From NCBI GenBank assembly GCA_049687015.1, contig JBAVIP010000063.1, positions 10,895-74,894 of the forward strand: a stretch of 64,000 bases of DNA, written 5' to 3'. A program made the position numbers and the translations under genes. Shown here one piece after another: positions 16,827 to 24,710 of the stretch. Source of the DNA: Methylotenera_A sp049687015 (GTDB lineage Bacteria; Pseudomonadota; Gammaproteobacteria; Burkholderiales; Methylophilaceae). A model generated the notes under the pieces. The model worked only from the letters and a program-made list of their open reading frames with translations. It did no database searches and was not told the origin of the DNA. Position 1 is the first letter of the stretch, and every line of letters begins with the position of its first letter.

Positions 16827-18581
16827 ATGTCGAAATCATCACGTAAAAAAGAAAAGCCGATTCACGTAGCAAACGCAAAAATGTTGTATTTGCGTTTGTT
16901 TCGCTATGCTTGGCGATACAAGATTTTTTTTGCAATCAGCATTCTTTCAATCGTCATTTTGTCTGCAAGTAATACTGCTTTTTTAGCGGTAATCAAGCAA
17001 GTGACAGATGAAGGTTTTGTCAAACAATCGCCCGATAAAGTAGTGTTTTTGCCTTTGATATTGTTCGCCTTAATGGCATTAAGAGGCTTGGCCAGTTTTA
17101 CTTCCACCTATGGCATGCGCTATATAGCGCGCCATGTGGTAGCGGCCTTGCGCCAAGAGGCTTTTGCCCGCCTTATGCAGTTGCCGGTGCCTTTTTTTGA
17201 TGCAAGTTCGGCCAGCATGATGGTATCAAAGCTCACTTATGATGCTGAACGGCTGTCTATTGTTACTACGCGTGTGGCACTAAATATCATTCGCGATGCG
17301 CTTACTGTGGTGGGTATGGTGTGCTATATGCTGTATTTGGATTGGCGACTTACCTTGATTTTTGCACTGGTTGCGCCCTTAATGGGACTATATTTACGAA
17401 AAATGACACCTAAGTTGCGCGCTAGCGCAAGGCAGGTGCAACATACCGTTGGTGAAATGACCAAGGCGGCTGAGGAGGCGATTTCCGGGCAGCGTATTGT
17501 CAAGATTTTTGGGGCGACCGATTATGAGTATGACCGGTTTTCTAAAATTGTGCTTAAAAATCGCACCACAGAAATGAAGCTTACACGTATCTCTGGCTTC
17601 AATAGTTTGGTGGTGGAAGTATTAGCTGCAGTTGCGCTGGGTTTGGTTGTGTACTATGCGGTCGGGCGGTTTAGCGCGGGTGAATTTGCTGCCTTTGTGG
17701 GGGCATTGCTCATGATGATTTCGCCCATTAAACACCTCACTGCCGCCAATGAAGACTTGCAAATTGGCTTGGCTGCCGCGCAAAGCGTGTTTGATGTGAT
17801 TGACACCCCGGCAGAAATCAATGAAGGTGAAAAGCTGATTGCGCGTGCACGTGGAGAAATAGAATTTAGAAATGTGAGTCTGCGTTACGACAACGCCAAA
17901 AAACCAGCTTTAAATAATTTAAGTTTTACGATTCAACCCGGTGAAAAGCTGGCGCTGGTAGGGCGATCCGGCGGTGGTAAAACCACGCTGGTTAATTTAT
18001 TGCCGCGTTTTTATGAGTTACAGCAAGGTCTGGTGCTGCTAGATGGTATTGATATCCGTTCTTTGGAATTAAAGAATCTGCGCAGCCAGTTTTCGCTGGT
18101 GAGTCAGGATATTATTTTGTTCAATGATACAGTGTTTAATAATATTGCTTATGGCACGCTCCGAAATGCAAGCGAAGCCGAGGTGATTGAAGCCGCTAAA
18201 GCCGCGCATGCCTGGGAGTTTATATCACAGTTGCCGCTTGGCCTGCAAAATGAAATTGGCGATAGAGGTGTACGTCTTTCTGGCGGACAGCGCCAGCGCA
18301 TTGCCATAGCGCGCGCTATTCTTAAAAATGCGCCGATTTTATTACTGGATGAAGCTACCAGCGCGCTGGACACTGAATCTGAGCAGCATGTGCAAGCCGC
18401 GTTGGATACCTTGATGCAAAACCGCACTTCGATTGTAATTGCGCACCGCTTAAGTACGATTGAAAATGCTGATAGGATTTTAGTGATGAATCAAGGCGAG
18501 ATTGTTGAATCAGGCACACATCAACAATTATTAGCGCTCAACGGTTATTACACCAAGCTTTATCAAAAAGAGCTGGAATAG
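16827..18581 (+). CDS. msbA: Lipid A export ATP-binding/permease protein MsbA
   Basis: Homodimeric ABC flippase that moves core-lipid A across the inner membrane. At 584 residues it has six membrane segments in the first ~320, then the nucleotide-binding domain. That domain has Walker A GRSGGGKTT at about 377, signature LSGGQRQRIAIARAI near 485, Walker B LLLDEATSALD and the H-loop IAHRLST. lpxK follows after 12 bases, the usual msbA-lpxK pairing. Confidence 0.95.
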   Translation: MSKSSRKKEKPIHVANAKMLYLRLFRYAWRYKIFFAISILSIVILSASNTAFLAVIKQVTDEGFVKQSPDKVVFLPLILFALMALRGLASFTSTYGMRYIARHVVAALRQEAFARLMQLPVPFFDASSASMMVSKLTYDAERLSIVTTRVALNIIRDALTVVGMVCYMLYLDWRLTLIFALVAPLMGLYLRKMTPKLRASARQVQHTVGEMTKAAEEAISGQRIVKIFGATDYEYDRFSKIVLKNRTTEMKLTRISGFNSLVVEVLAAVALGLVVYYAVGRFSAGEFAAFVGALLMMISPIKHLTAANEDLQIGLAAAQSVFDVIDTPAEINEGEKLIARARGEIEFRNVSLRYDNAKKPALNNLSFTIQPGEKLALVGRSGGGKTTLVNLLPRFYELQQGLVLLDGIDIRSLELKNLRSQFSLVSQDIILFNDTVFNNIAYGTLRNASEAEVIEAAKAAHAWEFISQLPLGLQNEIGDRGVRLSGGQRQRIAIARAILKNAPILLLDEATSALDTESEQHVQAALDTLMQNRTSIVIAHRLSTIENADRILVMNQGEIVESGTHQQLLALNGYYTKLYQKELE

Positions 18582-18593
18582 TTTTTTTCGATT

Positions 18594-19619
18594 GTGAAAA
18601 GTTTTACGCAAGATTTTATTCAGAATGCATGGCGGCAAAAAGATGCGTTTTTTTATCTTGTGTTAGTTCCCTTATCTTGGTTATTTGCCGCGATTACAGC
18701 ATTTAGGCGTCGGGCATATCAACTTGGCCTCTTGAAATCATATGTACTTCCAGTACCTGTTATCGTGGTTGGTAATATCAATATAGGAGGCAGCGGTAAA
18801 ACGCCGGTAGTGATTTGGTTGGTTGAGCAACTTAAGCAACATGGCTTTAAACCGGCGGTGATTAGCCGTGGTTATGGCGGCAGTGTGAGTTCCGCTACCA
18901 GTGTGGATGCCAATGGCCAGGCCAGTATCGTTGGCGATGAGCCGGTATTGATTGCAAATCGTGGCCAATGTCCCGTGTGGGTAGGGGCTAATCGTGTGCA
19001 AGTGGCAAATGAGCTTTTAAAAGCGCATCCGGAATGCAACGTAATTATCAGCGATGATGGCTTGCAGCATTATCGCCTGAAGCGGGATATTGAGATTGCA
19101 GTAGTAGATTCAAATTACAGTGAAAAAAATGCACGACTGTTGCCTGCTGGGCCATTACGCGAGCCTGTAAGCCGCTTAAATACGGTTGATGCTATTGTTC
19201 TAAATGGCGAAGCCAGTAATATAAAACTTAGAGCTGGTGAAAAAACTAACAATACAGCCTATCAAATGCAGTTAGTCGGAGAGAAATTTTATAATCTGGC
19301 TGATGCAAACATAACCGCAAGTTCGGCTGATTTCAAACACAAAAAAGTGACTGCATTGGCTGGAATTGGCAAGCCGGAACGTTTTTTTGAGCATTTGCGC
19401 AATTTGGGACTTGCCTTTGCAAGCGTGAGTTTTGCAGATCATTATGCGTTTACTGCGCAAGATTTAGCCCAAATTGATTGCGATGCGATTATCATGACCG
19501 AGAAAGATGCCGTAAAATGTAGGGCATTCGCACGACAAAATTGTTGGGTATTGCCTGTGGAAGCCAGTATTGATGCGGCTTTGATGCCATTAATTTTAAA
19601 TAAAATAGCAAAAAGTTAA
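18594..19619 (+). CDS. lpxK: Tetraacyldisaccharide 4'-kinase LpxK
   Basis: Phosphorylates the 4' position of the lipid A disaccharide at the inner membrane. It has 341 residues and begins at a GTG. A membrane-associated hydrophobic N-terminus is followed by the P-loop-like NINIGGSGKTP at about 62-72, then SRGYGG, VGDEPVLIA, DDGLQHYRLKRD and AGPLREP, all LpxK hallmarks. It sits between msbA and the Trm112-like gene in the lipid A/Kdo run. Confidence 0.95.
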   Translation: MKSFTQDFIQNAWRQKDAFFYLVLVPLSWLFAAITAFRRRAYQLGLLKSYVLPVPVIVVGNINIGGSGKTPVVIWLVEQLKQHGFKPAVISRGYGGSVSSATSVDANGQASIVGDEPVLIANRGQCPVWVGANRVQVANELLKAHPECNVIISDDGLQHYRLKRDIEIAVVDSNYSEKNARLLPAGPLREPVSRLNTVDAIVLNGEASNIKLRAGEKTNNTAYQMQLVGEKFYNLADANITASSADFKHKKVTALAGIGKPERFFEHLRNLGLAFASVSFADHYAFTAQDLAQIDCDAIIMTEKDAVKCRAFARQNCWVLPVEASIDAALMPLILNKIAKS

Positions 19620-19640
19620 AGTTTGATTTAAGGATTTATT

Positions 19641-19823
19641 ATGGACGCAAAATTACTACAGATTCTGGTGTGCCCAGTCACTAAAGGGCCGCTGATATAT
19701 GACAAAAAAAATAACGAGCTGATTTCGAAATCAGCGCGATTAGCCTACCCTATACGCGACGGTATCCCTGTCATGCTGGAAGAAGAGGCGCGTAAACTCG
19801 GCCCAGATGAGAAAATCGACTAA
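19641..19823 (+). CDS. Trm112 family small protein (YcaR-like)
   Basis: A 60-residue protein of the Trm112/YcaR family. LLQILVCPVTKGPL and YPIRDGIPVML are typical. In eukaryotes the family activates methyltransferases; the bacterial role is unknown. It is habitually found between lpxK and kdsB, as here. Only one Cys is visible in the usual zinc-site region, so metal binding is uncertain. Its stop codon overlaps the kdsB start by one base (TAATGG). Confidence 0.92.
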   Translation: MDAKLLQILVCPVTKGPLIYDKKNNELISKSARLAYPIRDGIPVMLEEEARKLGPDEKID

Positions 19824-20596
19824 TGGCGTTTAAGGTCGTCATTCCTGCCCGCTACGCCAGTACGCGCCTGCCAGGCAAGCCTTTATTGGATATTGCGGGG
19901 AAACCCATGATAATTCGTGTAAGCGAGCAAGCCGTCAAAAGCGGTGCGAGTGAAATAGTGATTGCGACTGACTTTGAAAAAATTATGCAAGCCGCAGTGG
20001 AACATAATATAAAAGCCGTAATGACCAATATTAATCACGCTTCTGGCACCGATAGGATCGCCGAAGTGGCTCAAAAATTAGGCTGGGCAGACAATGAAAT
20101 CGTGGTGAATGTGCAAGGCGATGAGCCGTTAATCGACCCTGAATTAATCAAAGAAGTCGCGCAACACTTAGCGAATAGTAAAGAGGCGGTAATGGCAACC
20201 GCCTGCCACGCGATTCATGATGAAGCCAGTTTCTTAAACCCGAATATTGTCAAAGTGGTGATGGACGCTAACGGCAACGCGCTGTATTTCAGCCGTGCGC
20301 CAATTCCTTATCCGCGTGACGATGTTTATAAACAGCATATTCAGGCTCATCGCCATATCGGCATTTATGCGTACCGTGTGGGCTTTCTCAAACAATACGC
20401 GCAGCTAGTAGTGACCGAGCTTGAAAAAATTGAAAGTTTAGAACAGTTACGCGTGCTGCATCACGGCTATAAAATCGGCGTGACCATCACGCAAAATGCG
20501 CCTGCAAGCGGCGTGGATACACAAGATGATTTAGATTACGTGAGAAGTGTTTTTAAAGATAAACAATCTAAAATAGATGCTCAGGAAGGCGCATAG
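19823..20596 (+). CDS. kdsB: CMP-Kdo synthetase (3-deoxy-manno-octulosonate cytidylyltransferase)
   Basis: Activates Kdo with CTP for transfer to lipid A in the cytoplasm. It has 257 residues. The N-terminal PARYASTRLPGKPL, VVNVQGDEPLI, the YFSRAPIPYPRD segment and RHIGIYAYR are all present. The C-terminus reads NAPASGVDTQDDLDYVRSV. A second, diverged copy of this C-terminal stretch lies 320 bases downstream as a stub. Confidence 0.96.
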   Translation: MAFKVVIPARYASTRLPGKPLLDIAGKPMIIRVSEQAVKSGASEIVIATDFEKIMQAAVEHNIKAVMTNINHASGTDRIAEVAQKLGWADNEIVVNVQGDEPLIDPELIKEVAQHLANSKEAVMATACHAIHDEASFLNPNIVKVVMDANGNALYFSRAPIPYPRDDVYKQHIQAHRHIGIYAYRVGFLKQYAQLVVTELEKIESLEQLRVLHHGYKIGVTITQNAPASGVDTQDDLDYVRSVFKDKQSKIDAQEGA

Positions 20597-20881
20597 ATAT
20601 TGCCTCGCAGGGCAGGTTTTTAGCCCCTCGCCCGTAGGCGGGAGAGGGGTTGGGGTGAGGAGCAATAGTGCAAATTCACCATGTCGGGGGTAGCCCGACG
20701 CCTAATCACTTTCTTTTGTTTGTGCAAAAGAAAGTAATCAAAGAAAATCACACCCCGCTGCCACTTCATCCTTCGGTCTTAGCGCCGCATCTGGGGCGGC
20801 TGCGGAACTCACTTCGTTCAAACAGTCCTCGCCGCCTACCATCTGCCGCTCAAGCCGAAGGCGCGGCAAGGGGATTAATAC
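20597..20881. repeat. Palindrome-rich noncoding mosaic after kdsB
   Basis: No gene is supported here. Three hairpins are visible: CCCCTC-x-CCC with GGG-x-GAGGGG (20624-20649), GTCGGG with CCCGAC (20683-20699), and the perfect ACTTTCTTTT with AAAAGAAAGT (20708-20735). The text resembles dispersed noncoding repeats common in proteobacterial genomes (GAGAGGGGTTGGGGTGAGG; CAAAAGAAAGTAATCAAAG). An open frame across it looks like a by-product of the repeat and not a gene. Confidence 0.65.
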
Positions 20882-20910
20882 GGCGCAATACGCAAGCTAT
20901 TGCGCCCTAC
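20882..20910 (-). repeat. GTAG-headed REP-like palindrome (family A, copy 1)
   Basis: Read on the minus strand this is GTAG followed by GGCGCAATA, a 7-base loop and TATTGCGCC, a perfect 9-base stem. A GTAG tetranucleotide at the foot of a stem is the hallmark of REP sequences mobilised by RAYT (Y1) transposases. It ends 5 bases before the kdsB stub. Confidence 0.7.
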
Positions 20911-20915
20911 GCGGG

Positions 20916-21026
20916 CTGCATCACGGCTACAAAATTGGCGTGACAGTTACCAAAAATGCGCCTGCCAGCGGCGTAGATACACAAGATGATTTGGATTATG
21001 TGCGTAGCGTTTGGAAAGACAAGTAG
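20916..21026 (+). pseudogene. Remnant of a second kdsB 3' end
   Basis: 36 codons plus a stop reproduce the C-terminus of the upstream kdsB from LHHGYKIGVT through SGVDTQDDLDYVRSV. By eye the protein differs at 3 of 36 positions, while the DNA differs at about 18 of ~107, mostly silently. That pattern means the two diverged as working genes, so the stub probably comes from another kdsB allele and not from a recent tandem duplication. There is no start or N-terminal part. Confidence 0.85.
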
Positions 21027-21077
21027 ATGTGATAAGTGTTGGGGTTCATAAAAGGCATTCACCCCAACCTACGAGCT

Positions 21078-21107
21078 GTAGGGCGTATTAGTGGAACGTA
21101 ATACGCC
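21078..21107 (+). repeat. GTAG-headed REP-like palindrome (family A, copy 2)
   Basis: GTAG (21078-21081) then GGCGTATTA and TAATACGCC (21099-21107), a perfect 9-base stem with an 8-base loop. It is in the opposite orientation to copy 3, 20 bases away, so the two make a BIME-like inverted pair. Confidence 0.7.
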
Positions 21108-21127
21108 GAAAGAAATATAATTCATAC

Positions 21128-21156
21128 GGCGCAATACGCATGTTATTGCGCCCTAC
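21128..21156 (-). repeat. GTAG-headed REP-like palindrome (family A, copy 3)
   Basis: Stem arms GGCGCAATA (21128-21136) and TATTGCGCC (21144-21152), then CTAC. The arms are identical to copy 1 and the loop differs only slightly. The flanking GCGGGCT is also shared with copy 1. It ends just before the stop codon of the adjacent minus-strand gene. Confidence 0.7.
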
Positions 21157-21161
21157 GCGGG

Positions 21162-21707
21162 CTATAATTCAAGCTCGTTAGGGTCTTTTAGGCCTATTCT
21201 GATTAGGTCGCCAGCATTCAAACCGAAATTGCTATTCCCAAGACCCTTGCGAATGGCCTTGTACATTTGATCCATAGCCAATATTATATTTCCACCTGAA
21301 CTTGATACTGCTCGGAATTTGAGCCATGCTGAGATTACATTGGGTGATGCCCAGAGTATAAGCCCTCTGTTTAGCTTTGCGAAGTCGTTACGCAACCAAT
21401 CAGGGAGATTTTCCTCATTAAGCTCTTCCTGTGTTACATCTTGGGCTTGAAATTTTTCGACTATATCAAAAAACGTACTATAAACCTCGATTTTGCTTGC
21501 TCTATGACTTTCTGCAATATCTCGACTTTTCGAATGCCATTGGGCGTACCACAAGCCGATTAAGCCGAAAAGAGCAGTGGTAAGAGTGGCAGCTATAGAT
21601 GTATCTAGAGTCCGAAACCATATAACGACTTCATTGAAAATAATCCAGCAAAGTGCTGCTAAGATAATTAACACCAAGATGCCGATAATCGTCTGTTTTT
21701 TATTCAT
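21162..21707 (-). CDS. Hypothetical membrane protein (two N-terminal membrane segments)
   Basis: A 181-residue protein not recognised as any named family. Two hydrophobic segments (about 8-30 and 40-57) form a membrane anchor, followed by a mostly helical cytoplasmic-looking domain with several Trp residues and an Asn/Gly-rich C-terminus ending DPNELEL. It lies between the REP/kdsB-stub patch and glnB, which suggests accessory DNA. It may share the transcript of the glnB operon, since it lies 38 bases downstream of glnB on the same strand. Confidence 0.65.
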   Translation of the reverse strand: MNKKQTIIGILVLIILAALCWIIFNEVVIWFRTLDTSIAATLTTALFGLIGLWYAQWHSKSRDIAESHRASKIEVYSTFFDIVEKFQAQDVTQEELNEENLPDWLRNDFAKLNRGLILWASPNVISAWLKFRAVSSSGGNIILAMDQMYKAIRKGLGNSNFGLNAGDLIRIGLKDPNELEL

Positions 21708-21745
21708 CTTGTTCTAACAAGAATAATAGGGAACGTGCCCTTAAA

Positions 21746-22084
21746 CTAAACCGCAGATTCGCCTGTTTCGCCCGTTCTAATACGCACAACTTGTTCCACC
21801 GCGCTGACAAAAATCTTGCCATCGCCGATCTTTCCGGTATGCGCTGCTTTGATAATCGCTTCCATGGCGGCTTCTACCATATCATCTGCCACAACCAGCT
21901 CAAGCTTGATTTTTGGTAAAAAATCCACTACATATTCGGCGCCGCGGTATAACTCCGTGTGACCTTTTTGGCGGCCAAAGCCTTTAACTTCGGTCACTGT
22001 TAACCCATTCACGCCAATTTCGGATAACGCTTCCCGCACTTCGTCCAACTTAAATGGTTTAATCACTGCTTCGATTTTCTTCAT
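21746..22084 (-). CDS. glnB: Nitrogen regulatory protein P-II (GlnB)
   Basis: Trimeric sensor of 2-oxoglutarate and ATP/ADP that controls GlnE, GlnD targets and NtrB. It has 112 residues and starts MKKIEAVIKPFKLDEV. The T-loop carries the uridylylation Tyr in ELYRGAEYVVDF (Tyr51), and the B-loop is HTGKIGDGKIFV. It is the distal gene of sucC-sucD-ankyrin-nadE-glnB, with nadE 34 bases upstream. Assignment to GlnB and not GlnK rests on context (no amtB adjacent). Confidence 0.95.
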   Translation of the reverse strand: MKKIEAVIKPFKLDEVREALSEIGVNGLTVTEVKGFGRQKGHTELYRGAEYVVDFLPKIKLELVVADDMVEAAMEAIIKAAHTGKIGDGKIFVSAVEQVVRIRTGETGESAV

Positions 22085-22118
22085 ACCAGTTCCCCAAGTT
22101 ATTTTATATAGTTTCTAA

Positions 22119-23720
22119 CTAATCAAATTTTAGTTTACATGTTATCGGATAACGCCGGTCTTTGCCAAATCCTCTTTCCGTAATTCTAACGCCAACTGGC
22201 GCCTGGCGGCGTTTATATTCATTTTTATCAATCAAATTGGTGACGCGGTTCACGTCTTTTTCGCTAAATCCTTGCTGGATAATCGCCTGGCGGCTCATGT
22301 CCTCTTCCACATACGCCTGCACAATGGCATCTAAAATCTCGTAAGGCGGCAAGCTGTCCTGATCGGTCTGGTTCGCGCGCAACTCGGCGCTAGGCGCGCG
22401 CGTGATAATGCGTTCCGGGATTACTCTTGATAAGCTATTGCGATATTTGGCCAGCTTATATACCAGTGTTTTCGGCACGTCTTTCAGCAGTGAGAAGCCG
22501 CCCGCCATATCGCCATACAGCGTGCTGTAGCCTACCGCCATCTCTGATTTGTTGCCGGTGGTGAGCACAATGCTGCCGAATTTGTTCGAGAGCGCCATCA
22601 GCAACATGCCGCGGATGCGTGCTTGCAAGTTTTCTTCAGTGGTGTCAAAAGGTAAACCTTCAAACTCATTAGAAAGCACAATTCTGAAATGCTCAAAAAG
22701 TGCGACGATAGGGATTAAGCTATATTTCACGCCCACCAGATTCGCCATTTCAACTGCGTCGTCCACGCTCATGCTAGCGGTAAATTCGGATGACATCATG
22801 ACTACTTTTACGCGTTCAGCGCCTAGCGCATCGACAGCGATTGCGAGTGTCAATGCGGAATCAATGCCGCCCGACAAACCCAATACCACGCTGGGGAAAC
22901 CGTTCTTGTTCACATAGTCTGCAAGGCCTATTTTAAGCGCGTTGTAGACCGATGCTTCCAGACTCAGTTTGGGAGCGATGTCAGCTTTAACGGGCTGATG
23001 ACTGATAATTTCTACAAAACTTAAAGCCTCAATAAACGAAGGCAATTGCTGTATGACTACACCTTTGGCATCTAGCACAAATGACGCACCATCAAATACC
23101 AATTCGTCTTGCCCACCGACCAGATTGGTATAAATAACGGCTAAGCCAGTTTCCTTTGCACGCTCAGCAATGATTTCGTAGCGCGTTTCCAGCTTATCTA
23201 TGTGGTAGGGCGAGGCATTAAGCGAGAGCAAGAATTCGGCGCCGGCTTGCTTGGCTTTTTGTGCGGGTGCTGCTTCCCAGCCATCAGCACAAATCATGAC
23301 ACCAAATTTTGTACCACCATGCGAAAAAACTAACGGTGTATCGCCTGCCTCGAAATAGCGCTCTTCATCAAATACGCTGTAATTGGGCAAAATTTGTTTG
23401 TGATATGTGGCAAGTATTTTGCCATTTTCTATGACAGAAGCGGCATTGAAGAGCTTGCCATTTTGCTGGTGAGGGTGGCCAATGAGCAGCGTGATAGCCG
23501 GTAATGATCGGCATATACGCTTAAGCGCACGTTCGCAGGCGGCGTTAAAGTCTTCGCGAAACAGCAAGTCTTCGGGCGGGTAGCCGCACAGCGCAAGCTC
23601 TGGCGTGATGACTAGGCTCGCGCCATTTCGAGATGCGCGGTTAGCGTAATCGAGGATTTTATTGGCGTTGCCTTGAATATCGCCGACAATACAGTTAATC
23701 TGTGCCAGTGCGATTTTCAT
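22119..23720 (-). CDS. nadE: Glutamine-dependent NAD+ synthase
   Basis: Makes NAD from nicotinate adenine dinucleotide, using ammonia from glutamine. The 533 residues combine an N-terminal nitrilase-type glutaminase (about 1-260; Glu in TPELALCGYPPED, Cys in VMICADGWE) with a C-terminal ATP-pyrophosphatase synthase domain (P-loop VLGLSGGIDSAL near 280). The central TTGNKSEMAVGYSTLYGD is typical. glnB directly downstream is a frequent pairing in beta- and gammaproteobacteria. Confidence 0.95.
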   Translation of the reverse strand: MKIALAQINCIVGDIQGNANKILDYANRASRNGASLVITPELALCGYPPEDLLFREDFNAACERALKRICRSLPAITLLIGHPHQQNGKLFNAASVIENGKILATYHKQILPNYSVFDEERYFEAGDTPLVFSHGGTKFGVMICADGWEAAPAQKAKQAGAEFLLSLNASPYHIDKLETRYEIIAERAKETGLAVIYTNLVGGQDELVFDGASFVLDAKGVVIQQLPSFIEALSFVEIISHQPVKADIAPKLSLEASVYNALKIGLADYVNKNGFPSVVLGLSGGIDSALTLAIAVDALGAERVKVVMMSSEFTASMSVDDAVEMANLVGVKYSLIPIVALFEHFRIVLSNEFEGLPFDTTEENLQARIRGMLLMALSNKFGSIVLTTGNKSEMAVGYSTLYGDMAGGFSLLKDVPKTLVYKLAKYRNSLSRVIPERIITRAPSAELRANQTDQDSLPPYEILDAIVQAYVEEDMSRQAIIQQGFSEKDVNRVTNLIDKNEYKRRQAPVGVRITERGFGKDRRYPITCKLKFD

Positions 23721-23744
23721 GTTTTAAATATTGGTGTGAAGTTG

Positions 23745-24686
23745 CTAATATTTTCCGCCGGCATCTTTAATCAATTTCACAATTTCCGGGTGGCCTTTTT
23801 TTAGCGCATACACGTAAGCGGTCAGACCATACTGATCGCGCGCTTTCACATTAACCTTGTTTTCCAACAGCAGTTTAACCATTTCTATAGAATTGGTATC
23901 TACTGCCAGATGCAGGATTGGCGTGCCTTCCGAGTCTTCATGGTCTACATCGGCGCCTTTTGCAATCAACGTTTTGGCAACTTCCAGCTGCGCTTTTTTA
24001 ACCGCCCAGGTCAGCGCTGTCCAGCGTGATTGATCCTGCTCGTCAACATTTGCGCCTTTGTCCAGCATATAGGCCACCGCAGGGGCGCGGCCTTCTCGCG
24101 CAGCGTACATCAACGGCGTTGCACCAAGTCTGTCGTGTGCGTTGGGTTGCGCGCCTTGCGCCATCAGGGAGGTAATCGTTGGTATATCGCCGCTTTTTGC
24201 GGCATACATCAAAGCCGTTTTACCATCATCGCTTTTCGCGTTCGCGTCCACGCCGTGCTTAATCATTAAATCCACTATTTCGCTATAGCCGGATGTGGAG
24301 GCCATGCCAAATGCACTCCAGCCACTATCATCGCGGATTTTTGGGTCTGCGCCTTTTTCCAGCAATACTTTTACCGTCGCTACGTGATTTTTCTTGGCAG
24401 CGAACATCAGCGCAGTCCAGCCGCCTTTGTCTTTGGCGTTGACATCTGCGCCTTTATTGATAAGCGCCGTGGCTACTTCCGCACGGTTTTTACGCGCCGC
24501 ATACATCAGTGCGGTGATGTCATTGGCGTCTTTGGTGTTTGCATTGACGCCGCTTTCCAGCATGGCTTTTACCGTAGCCAAATCACCTTTAGATGACGCT
24601 GTGAGCAGGTAGGGGATATCTTCAGCAAAGCTTGTTTGGCTGGCGATACTCAAACATAACATCAGTAATACTAAATATTTTTTCAA
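23745..24686 (-). CDS. Secreted ankyrin-repeat protein
   Basis: A 313-residue protein with a signal peptide (about 1-21, cleavage after TSFA) and roughly eight ankyrin repeats of the form ALMYAARxGxxxxVxxLLxKGADVNAKD over the rest. The start is a TTG with AGGAAA upstream. Ankyrin stacks bind protein partners, so a periplasmic scaffold or inhibitor role is possible but unknown. It lies between sucD and nadE with 24-base gaps on each side, apparently in the same operon. Confidence 0.85.
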   Translation of the reverse strand: MKKYLVLLMLCLSIASQTSFAEDIPYLLTASSKGDLATVKAMLESGVNANTKDANDITALMYAARKNRAEVATALINKGADVNAKDKGGWTALMFAAKKNHVATVKVLLEKGADPKIRDDSGWSAFGMASTSGYSEIVDLMIKHGVDANAKSDDGKTALMYAAKSGDIPTITSLMAQGAQPNAHDRLGATPLMYAAREGRAPAVAYMLDKGANVDEQDQSRWTALTWAVKKAQLEVAKTLIAKGADVDHEDSEGTPILHLAVDTNSIEMVKLLLENKVNVKARDQYGLTAYVYALKKGHPEIVKLIKDAGGKY

Positions 24687-24710
24687 ATCGAATTTCCTAT
24701 CGCCAATTTC

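Noticed and set aside
20668..20943. Open frame of about 91 codons in the patch after kdsB
   Set aside because: It runs through palindromes and into the REP and the kdsB stub in a different frame; its start lacks a ribosome binding site. This is what dispersed noncoding repeats of this kind give when translated.
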